This document shows, in pieces, positions 1-8,697 of a DNA stretch of 27,542 nt (the stretch's first letter is position 1; the number at the start of each line of letters is the position of its first letter). The DNA lies in assembly GCA_019648995.1 (NCBI GenBank), contig BLXT01006428.1, positions 442,509 through 470,050 on the forward strand. The letters are read 5' to 3'. This stretch comes from Plakobranchus ocellatus. Lineage: Eukaryota > Mollusca > Gastropoda > Plakobranchidae. Made by a program: the position numbers and the translations under genes. Below the pieces are notes generated by a model. It saw only the letters and a program-made list of their open reading frames with translations, ran no database searches and had not been told where the DNA came from.

Positions 1-318
1 TTCTCTCTATCACATACACACATATTATTAAGCCTTTCCATTTCATGAAGGTTGTGAATACTACACCTTCGCAATGCATTTATGGAGAAATCTCTAACCA
101 TCTAGCCTTTTTTTTTTTATAATACAGTAAAGTGAAAGCCGACACAAGGCAAAAGTCTTTCTAGGAGTGGCCTGTCAAAACAAAAACGTGGGTTTTTAGA
201 GCAGGGTCACAAGGTCACATTTTTTTTCTTTATTGAGATTCACTGTCATTGAGAGAACATCACCTCTGTTGCTTACAAATTACCAGAAGAAAAATTTAAA
301 AATCCACTATATTTGAAA

Positions 319-444
319 ATGAAATTTTCTCAAGCAGTGTATAAAAAACTAATTGAGCTGGTGCGAGAGAGGCCATCTCTTTATGACTGCAAGCTACGCG
401 AACATAAAGACATAAATACATTGTTCCATGACATAATTTATTAA
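319..444 (+). pseudogene. Truncated MADF-like reading frame
   Basis: A 41-codon frame contains YKKLIELVRERPSLYDCKLR followed by EHKDIN, which matches the first half of MADF domains (typical: KLIELVRERPSLYDxxxxxYKDxxxR). MADF is a Myb/SANT-related DNA-binding domain of about 80-90 residues found in invertebrate transcription factors and in proteins linked to PIF/Harbinger transposons. Only about 35 residues remain before the frame diverges and stops, and no donor site follows, so it is likely a decayed fragment rather than an exon. Confidence 0.5.
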
Positions 445-537
445 GATTTTAATTTTCCTCGAGGAGTCCATGGTCTAGCCCTTTTGCAAGATACATGAAG
501 TGAATGAAACAACTTTGTGCAGGAAGAGAAGAATTTG

Positions 538-644
538 CCGTACGGTTTCTGATTTAAAAAACCGTACCAATACCGTACTCATGGAAATGGAAACGCCGTA
601 CGGAAAACCGTACGGCGAATTCGCCGTACGGTGTGGCACCGTAC
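538..644. repeat. Cluster of CCGTACGG palindromes
   Basis: Seven copies of CCGTAC within 107 bp, four as the full palindrome CCGTACGG (538-545, 596-603, 608-615, 624-631). 607-632 is a perfect 26-bp palindrome centred on GAATTC. 594-603 and 608-617 form a perfect 10-bp inverted repeat with an AAAA loop. The local GC content and CpG density stand out from the AT-rich surroundings. Confidence 0.85.
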
Positions 645-660
645 CATCGAAAGCGGCCTT

Positions 661-732
661 AAGGCTGAGACCATCTGAACCAAACTAAACGGCAAGGCCG
701 AAGTCTAAGGCTGGGAACAACTGAACCAAACT
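661..732. repeat. Direct repeat of 26 bp, period 46
   Basis: 661-686 and 707-732 match at 23 of 26 positions (shared core ctgaaccaaact). It directly follows the CCGTACGG cluster and may be part of the same decayed element. Confidence 0.6.
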
Positions 733-849
733 GTCAAAGTCAAAACAACAGTAACTGTATTATTATATTACATTCTATTATTTTAGAATTTGTAAAATAG
801 TAAATAGATCTTGTCTCTAACATGTATGTGTTTTATAGTTATTACAAAA

Positions 850-1100
850 TTTTTATGGTATTTAGTGAGTTTTTTTTTATTTCTGTGAGCCCGAGGGCTA
901 TTACTTCCAAGCTCAGCACTGAAGACAGATGCCCCGTCTCTCAGGCGAGTTGACTTCGAGCAGTCCGGGCATTCCGGAAAATAGGATGCGGCCGCAACCT
1001 TTTCCTCCAGTTTTGAGCCGTCAGTAAAAACTGCATACTGGTTTGAAAAATTTTCTTTAATTCTAAAAAAATTCTCTTTGATAAGCAACCTCGCTGGTAT
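850..1100 (-). mobile_element. LINE fragment, RNase H domain
   Basis: The minus-strand frame contains AVFTDGSKLEEKVAAASYFP and RLRDGASVFSAEL, the beginning of the RNase H domain carried at the end of many non-LTR retrotransposon ORF2 proteins (catalytic Asp in TDGSK and Glu in SAEL visible). Beyond SAEL the homologous reading continues in another frame (EVIALGLTEI), so one frameshift is present and the copy is dead. No reverse transcriptase is seen upstream. The short length indicates a small remnant. Clade (I, Jockey or similar) cannot be assigned. Confidence 0.75.
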
Positions 1101-2339
1101 CTTCTTTCTTTTGTTTTGTTAGAGAAATATCAACATGAACCTGGTGCTCCTCCCAAGGTGGAGGGCATTCAGATTGAAATATTGAGCAAATGTTTTGTGA
1201 GGAATTTTATTGAAACTTACCACAAATAGCAAAACAATACCCCCCCCCCGAAAAAAAAAAAATCACAAGCAAACAAACAGCAACAACACAAAAAAAGAGG
1301 ACAAAAAGAGCCAGAGAATAATTCACCACAATAGTCTCAACAAACATACATATAGAATTGCATGTTCAAAGTTCAGAAATGGTAACATTTTTTCTTCTTG
1401 TGTTGAATCATTAATTTCTCATTTCACTCATAGGTACTCTTACTCTTGTCTACTCTAAGGAAGCTTTATTAATCCAAGACTGCAAACCTGTCATTGCCTA
1501 TTTTTTTTTTTTTTTAATATTTTTCCAGCATGAGACTGAGAATAAGAGCGGTATTAACATTCTTTTGACAATGCATCAAATATATGTTTCAAAACTGCAT
1601 TTTTTTTTAAATCGAGTAGGATTATAAAATTTAAATACATGAATCTGTTGAAAATTTAGGTGACTCATTTGCCTTTACCTTTATGCTCACTGTGGGGAAA
1701 TGCAACAAAAAAAAAAAAAGAATGGGGGTAAGTAAGAGTAGATTACTTTGACCTAATTCATCACAATCAGTGTGAGGTGCTTTTATTATTTTCATATAAA
1801 ATACAAATTTATTGAGCAAAGACTATCGGAGATGAAAAATACACATCTACAAAAACTTTATTATTTGAGGTGTGACACGTAATATCCTGAGGAAAAAAAT
1901 TGATGATTTCTTTTTTCAGAAGTCTATTTTTTTTTTGAGTGAAATGTCCTGTTTCATGGCATCACAAATAACTCATCTATAATTATAAGCCACACTAATA
2001 TTTTAATATCAATGGTGGTTGGATAGGCACTTTTTGCAATACCAATGAGTCGACGAAATACAAAATTTGATAATAAAGCCAAAATTCACTGCAACATATC
2101 TCATTTCTTTTTTTTAAATTTCTACCCTTTACCTAAAAATTCACCTATTAACTACTAGAGGGTCAATTTTCAGTACTCGCAAAGTCCCCAAAGGCGAATT
2201 AATTTGGAGTTTTTAAAAAATTAAATGGTATTATAAAAAAATTCACTTTTTTGTTTTCCAACATAAAACGACAAAACATGCATCAATCAAACGGAAATTG
2301 AATACAGATTCATATAAAATAAAAATTTATACCGCCAAC
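1101..2339. other. AT-rich intergenic stretch, nothing recognised
   Basis: Homopolymer-rich sequence with only short open frames that lack coding character. A 10-base C run is at about 1242-1251. No terminal repeats or family motifs were found. Confidence 0.5.
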
Positions 2340-2421
2340 CTCCTTGCTTTTTATGGGATTAGAGTCTTCAGTAAAGTCCACGAGCAGCCCAGGTCCATCA
2401 GAAAATGCTTCTGAGCAATTG
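2340..2421 (-). other. Exon-like segment of unknown gene
   Basis: Minus strand: acceptor taccttttagttttag, then an open 27-codon frame with protein-like content (SEAFSDGPGLLVDFTEDSN), then AAGGAG|gttggc. No family is recognised and no neighbouring exons were found. It could belong to the same debris as the fragment at 2895-3225. Confidence 0.2.
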
Positions 2422-2689
2422 CTAAAACTAAAAGGTAGACCCCAAAATTGTATCGCTTTTTCACTGCATTTTGAACAAAATCTCCACTTACAAAGGAAAA
2501 GCGGAAATGAGTATCGGTGAGGTAATATTCATGCAGATTTGGATAGCAGGAGTAGATCCATGTAAAAAAAAATTATCTGTGTCTCTTCATTTGGTGTTGA
2601 AAAAGCTTAATTTGTTGATGGGCGACCACTTTTTTGGTGATTTTGTCGTCATAGTTATGAACAAAACTTATTTTGGGTTAATTTAGACA

Positions 2690-2870
2690 GCAACGATGCT
2701 TCCAAAACTGATTTTTTTTTCAAACATAAAGCAGTACTTTGTATGCCATTACACTCACAAAATCAAAATTTATGCACTGATGAGTTCATCTTTTTTCAAA
2801 TAGGACTTGTAGAAAATCTTTCGTACATAACTATGATGATGGCCCTTGTTTTGGCAAACCCTCTCCTGGT
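2690..2870. repeat. Dispersed repeat, copy 1
   Basis: Aligns by eye with 13520-13672 in the same orientation: shared blocks around tactttgta, ttacactca, atgatga and ggcaaaccctc at the right end. Divergent and gapped. Copy 1 sits next to the coding-like fragment at 2895-3225, suggesting the 3' tail of a mobile element. Confidence 0.5.
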
Positions 2871-2894
2871 AGTGGAGGTGATGCCTCTCGAAAC

Positions 2895-3225
2895 CAGCAA
2901 TTTGCTAATCTACTTCTAAATCTTGATCTCTAGGAGCTTGAACCATAGGCTCAGCATTCCTAACAAGTCCCTTTAGTATCAACTGTGCGTCTTGTACACA
3001 TTCATCTCTATCACTGCCATTATCGTTTGCATACAGTTCCTCAAACAAGTCACGAATTGGGACCCGTCAGCAGAGCACATTCACTCCACACCTGTTTACT
3101 TCTTAATTTCTCACCCAATCTAAAGCGTAGACTGCCAGTCTTAGCAGTTTGAGTAATGGGAATCCCCTCAAAAACGAAAATTTCCGCTTTCTCCGTATGT
3201 GTAAAACTGTATCCTTGAGCGCAAG
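2895..3225 (-). pseudogene. Coding-like fragment, probably from an unknown mobile element
   Basis: The minus strand holds two adjacent protein-like stretches, KAEIFVFEGIPITQTAKTG with LRFRLGEKLRSK, and PIRDLFEELYANDNGSDRDE with QLILKGLVRNAEPMVQ, ending shortly before the dispersed repeat at 2690-2870. The two parts are not in one continuous frame, so the copy is broken. I do not recognise the family. The adjacent repeat with a second copy elsewhere favours a transposable element. Confidence 0.35.
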
Positions 3226-3244
3226 ACTAGGTGTAGTGCTATCA

Positions 3245-3308
3245 TGACTATAGTTGCGATAACCCCTAGGAGCCCATATAGACCACCTTGACTATGGTCG
3301 CAATAACC
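3245..3308. repeat. Short direct repeat, period 44
   Basis: tgactatagttgcgataacc at 3245-3264 and tgactatggtcgcaataacc at 3289-3308 differ at three positions, all transitions, as expected for an old duplicate decaying. Confidence 0.55.
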
Positions 3309-3387
3309 TTGGTAAGAGTTAAAAAATAAACAGACATAAAATTGAAAAGAGAAAAACATTCATATATATAAATTTCAACTCATTGAG

Positions 3388-3393
3388 TTTATT
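3388..3393 (-). promoter_or_regulatory. Candidate polyadenylation signal for SMARCC
   Basis: AATAAA on the minus strand (tttatt on plus), about 1.3 kb past the putative stop. The DNA is AT-rich and contains several such hexamers, so this is one candidate only. Confidence 0.2.
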
Positions 3394-4488
3394 TGTGACC
3401 AAAAAAAAAAAACAAAAAAAGAAAAAAAAAAACATTTCCAATTATGGCAACTACAAGTACAAGATGACAACAACAAAGACTAAGTAAAAATTGACAGAAA
3501 ATTGAACATATCAGTGTTACAACAATACACATAAATCCATGGTTCAAAATTATCAAGCACTAATAAAATAGAAAAGGCTGCTGGCTTCAAAAAAAAAAAA
3601 AAAGGAAAGAAAAACTATGCTGTCATTTTTCACATGATAGAGGATTATTTTGATTAGATGCCATCAGTTTTACTTGCTGAGTCTCTCTATACTTCAACAG
3701 CATTTTCTTCTAAAATATATGAACTTGGAAAAAAAATGATGATAGTAAACTATTATTAAACTGCCTTTCCATGAAAATAACTCTAGTGTGGAATAATCAA
3801 AGTTCCATCTAAACCAATTAAAAAAAAAAGATTGTGAGAAAAGCGAAATATATACAAGCATGTTGAATCTCAGGACAAACAGAGAGAGTGAGAGAAACTA
3901 TTTCTGAAACATTAGGATTTCTTCCTAGACATGATCATATGCTTAAATCTAAGGGTATTGAATCAAAATGAATCAAACTAAAGTACAACCGATACAAGCA
4001 CCATAAATCTGACTGAGTAACTCCCTCCTTAACACTTATTCAAAGTCCCTATTTGCATACATCAAACTCTGAATCTTAAATCCCTCTTGTGACACAACAC
4101 TTGACTTGGATGATTTATAAAGAGAGTTGTTCATGCCGTGTTACCGAACATTATCATCCTACTGTGTCCCCTGTAAAGGGCATGGAAACCAAGGGCAAGT
4201 GTACAAAAAAAAAAATTAAATGCTTGATGTGAATCTGAATGACATCAAAAGTATATCATTTACATAAAAAACAGAAATACAGGAACTGTTTGAAATTACA
4301 AAGTTGGTCTGTTATGGTCCACATCGTCCTCACTCACTCCTTTTGGATTGCTTTACCTCTAATCTCCTCCAGAAAAGTTTGGTTTTCTTCAATTTAGCAT
4401 TTAAGATAAATATTCCATATATTTTTTACAAGATATTAACAAGCAATGTTAATTTGTCGCTTTTTTTTTTTTCAATCTGCATACCGTT
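3394..4488 (-). other. Probable SMARCC 3' UTR, no other feature seen
   Basis: AT-rich, homopolymer-rich sequence with stops in all frames between the putative last coding exon and a candidate polyadenylation signal. No gene, repeat family or RNA gene was recognised. Confidence 0.3.
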
Positions 4489-4675
4489 CTACAACACTTG
4501 AATCAGAAAATACATAATCAGATAATATAGATCTTTTGTAGCTTTTTTTACAGTTCCAGTTGGTTTATATAAAGGGATTGAGTTAGCCCTCTCTTCTGCT
4601 GGTGATGATTTCTCCATCTCATCCTCCACATTCCAAGGCGAGCTCAAGGAAATGGATTGAGTCTCCTCAGGTACT

Positions 4676-4701
4676 TCAGGGTCCTGTGGTCATGTTGGTG
4701 T
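4676..4701 (-). CDS. SMARCC: Probable SMARCC terminal coding exon
   Basis: Downstream of exon 20 the minus strand has an excellent pyrimidine tract and AG (tttttgttttctcctcgcatgctgtccag) whose phase fits exon 20; the tract is quoted in part only as ctcctcgcatgctgtccag. Splicing would give a split Asp then TNMTTGP and TGA at 4676-4678. The alternative is that the gene ends within exon 20. A second in-phase AG 28 bp further (exon from 4673) would instead open a 61-codon acidic frame ending at 4489. Inference only. Confidence 0.45.
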
Positions 4702-7700
4702 CTGGACAGCATGCGAGGAGAAAACAAAAACACTTTGAATCATTGCGAGGGCTGAAATAACATAAGCTCGGGTTTCTGAGGCTCGGTGGTCTCAAAATTA
4801 TGTGGCATCTTTTATCTTCAAAGCCCCCCCGGCAAATACTTTTAAAGATGTCAGATATCTCTCCCTTTCTTACTTTTACTTTTTTGATGTAATAAAAAGT
4901 TTTTGTCATGAAGCATGATTCTATGACAAGACCTTCACCACAGTAACTGCAAATAAAGCTGTGAAAGCCCAGGAGAATCTGAAATTTTTTGACAAGGACT
5001 TTGTGTTACTGTGTTCCACTGCAGACGGCCTTTGCTTCACTGAGAGCCGAAATGTGGAGAAATTAAAGTATTGGCTAATAAAGAGAGGAGTTGATGATTC
5101 TTTAAAATATTTACTGTTAAAAGAGTTGCTACAATTCTCCCTTCCATCATAAAATCTGCCACATCATTCTGTGTTAATCACCTTCAAAACTGAATATAAC
5201 TAAGATAATACAAGTTGGCAAGACAACTTACCTATAATCAAAGATGAACGTTTTTTGCAAAGACAAAGAGAGAATTCACAAGTAATATATACCACTGAGA
5301 TCTTTCAGGCAAACAAAGCATTTGAGGGGGGGTGGGGGGGAGGGGAAGGGGGGAAATTACAAATCTCCTGGGGAAGCATTCATATCATACGTGATACTCC
5401 ACTCCAAGCTAAAAATGAAGTTACCTGTACTGATAAATAGTAGCTTTTTAATTGAAAATTATCAAAGAACCCTCTTTAAATTAATTCCTGTGAGCATTCT
5501 AAATAGATTTATTTTAACCAAAGCAATAATTTAAAGTATAATAATGGGAATAAGAATTGCAAAATAAGTTTACTGCTATTTATGCAAGATTCCCTAAAAA
5601 TGAGTCAAATCCACATTGCAAATACGCGTTAGAAATAATCTAGCATTTTAAATCTGCTGTGGATTTTATGAAAGGAGAAAAAAGAAATCTAATCAGAATT
5701 TGCTGAGGAACTTGTATTTAAAATGAAAAAAAAATCACTGCTCAAATAAATTACGAAATTGCCTTTGAAGTGCCTAGGGCACTTCAATTCCATTATTGAG
5801 TTTAAACACTGCTAAAATAAGGGGACAAACAGAAGCAAGGATAGTAGTGATATGACTTTTTATCATTCAGAAAGTTTAAGCAAGCCCAGGAAAGTATCCT
5901 CCATGCCAATACATTCATTGACTGTTACACTACAATACAACTCTCATCAGCAGTGCCTGTTATGGGAGGAGAACAGCATGGGGATCAGAGAGCTAGAGAG
6001 GGGGTTATTTGAGGAGGACGCTCAGATTTGCTCACTCACCGGCTGGGTTGCTCTCTGTGCTGGGGGTGGCATCACTTGATGTTGCTGCCGTCGGAGGAGT
6101 GGGGGCTCCTTGAGGGGCCGACGTTGGAGGTGGGACAGCACCTGGACCCTGGGGCGGGTACTGATATGGCTGGGAGGTTGGGAAGTTTTGTGGGCCGCCA
6201 TATGGTGGATAGCCTTGCTGGTGTTGGTGTGGGGGGTACGGGCCCTGGGGGTGGGGAGGGTAGGGGGCGCCACTCATCGGAGGCTGCTGGCCCATGTAGG
6301 GCGGCCCTTGGTGCGGGTACTGTCCAGGGTAGGGCTGGTAATGCGGGTGTGGGGCTTGGGGAGGGCCACTACCTGGAGGGAAATGGTGCGGAGGTAGGGG
6401 TCCTCCCTGAGGGTAGGGACCTACAGGCGGGGGGCCCTGGGGAGGGTAATGCTGGGGATAACCCTGCTGCTGCTGCTGTTGATCTAATTGTTGCTGTTGG
6501 GGTGTAGGAGTACCACTTGGGGTTAGAGTAGGCGGAGGGGTGGAAGCGGCTTGAGGAGAGTTGCTTGACTGAGGGGCAGGGGAGGGGGCAGAAGGAGCGG
6601 CACCAGTTGCTGTGGTGTTTTTCTGGGCTTCAGATGAGGGAGGAGGGGCAGATGTTTCAGTCAGAGTGATGTTGGCTGGTGTGGTACTCTCTGTTGGCAG
6701 AGCAGGTGGTGGAGCAACATTGGAAGTAGGGGAAGGAGCTTTAACTAAGGGCTCTTGCTGTTGCTGGGATGCTAATGGCAGCTGTTGCTCTGAAGGTGGC
6801 GCAGTCGTTACAGCTTGTGGTTGTGGCAATGTAGATGCTGGTTTGGACTCTGGGACCTGAGCTGTGTCAGCATTGCCAGGTAAAGTGGGGGCAGAGCTAG
6901 GTATGGAGTCTGTCGTAGGTGTAGACTCATTCGCACTCGAGGAAGTCGGAAGGGCAGGTGGTGCCGATTCTAGGGAAGGGCATTCTTGTTTTATAGGCAT
7001 AGCTACCGATGACGACAATGCTGATGACTGAAGCTGTGGTGGTGGTGGTGTTGGCACCTTGCTCGATGCTGGCAAAGGTTGATGAGTGATAGAGGAACCT
7101 GGCGGGAGGTGTGAGGTTTGCACCTGCGAAGCAGGAGGGGAAAAAAGGGGGGATATAGCAGGTAAGGATTAGAAGCAAGCTATTGGAAGAGTCATCAGTT
7201 TCATTGCGTTTAAAATAAATTTTTCTGACACTTCAGCATGTTTAGCGAGTGGACAAAACGTATACAGGAAAAGGGTTGGGAAAATAACAAGGACAAGGAC
7301 TCTGGGTTTTCTGTTTTTTTATGTAGAGGATTTTCTATTGCATTGAACTTGAGGAGAGAAAAAAAAAGCTAAGCTATGCTTATTGTGAATTTACAAAAAT
7401 TATGAATTTAATCTGAGTATAGATTACTTAACTTATTATTTACTCTGTCCACCATCCATTAATGACGTGAGACATAAAAAAAAACCATCTAAATTTTAAC
7501 TGGTGGGTACCCCAAGCTTGCATGGTTGCTAAACCTGATAAGCATTGTCTCACTTATAGTATTAGATAAAAAAAATTAATTTTTATTGAGTTCACACATA
7601 TTGCTATATGTCCAAAAAATGTCTAAAATCATGGAAAGAACTAATAAAAAAAAAATGTTATGTAGAATGAAGAAGACAATTCTTTGAAAACAGACTTACT

Positions 7701-8638
7701 GATAAAAAGCGAAGATGGGGAAGGGACTGAACAAAGGACTAGGATAAAATGCAGAGAAAATCAATAGTGAAGAGATGACCATATAAAGCTGATAAAAAAA
7801 ACCTTGGCTGTAGTAATATACTTATACCAAACATATCGACACAAAACATTTTTTTTTTAAAACTTGAAATAAAACATGCTCAAAAGCCAAACACTAACAA
7901 ATAGAGAGAGCAGCATACAGACCTGCCAACCCCAAATTGCTCTCACAGGAATATTCACCTCTACTCACAGGAATTTAGAAAGTCTCACAGGAATATGCCA
8001 GTATACAATTAAATGCGCATGGATAAACGATATTACACCTTAATAATATACTGGACCATATACATTCCATAACATATAATTAATGCATTTTTGACTCTAA
8101 AGATGCAAGAAATTATCTCCCTACTCACTGCCATTAGTCCAATAATATCACCATTTATCAAGCCTGAAAGACCTGCGGCTTAGGGCCTGGATGATGAATT
8201 TTTTTAAAGGTACACAACAGTGTATACAATTCAAAATCTAGCTCATTCAATAAAAAGTTACATGAAAAAAAAAAATCTATGTGAGACAGGACTACAGAAT
8301 CTCAGTAAGGCTAAAAATTGTGACCCATTAAATATTAAATAAAAGAAAAATGGATTTTTTTTTTCTTTTCTTTTTTGCTCTATTTGAAATTACAGAGATC
8401 CCTGATGGTCATGTCAGCCTACAATGTATTCATATCTGTGTAGGCTAAAGCCTAAATTAGATCTCTAGGATCATTATCAAATTTTGATTATACATCAAGA
8501 AACAAAATTAAGAGTGTAGCGAAATTAGAAATGTTCTGGATCTTGATATTGCCTAGATCGAGATAGAGTAAGAGAGAGAAAGAAAAAAAGAGAGAAAGAG
8601 TGAGAATTACTGAGAGACACACAGAGTGATAAAAGGAG

Positions 8639-8697
<59 letters not shown>

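Noticed and set aside
850-1100. Reading the RNase H fragment as part of an LTR element
   Set aside because: TDGSK with SVFSAEL is the form usual in LINE RNase H domains, and no LTR, integrase or protease trace is nearby.
6028-6507. 159-codon plus-strand frame, Gly/Val-rich
   Set aside because: Antisense shadow of the Pro/Gln-rich SMARCC exon 20; its composition is explained by the complementary codons.
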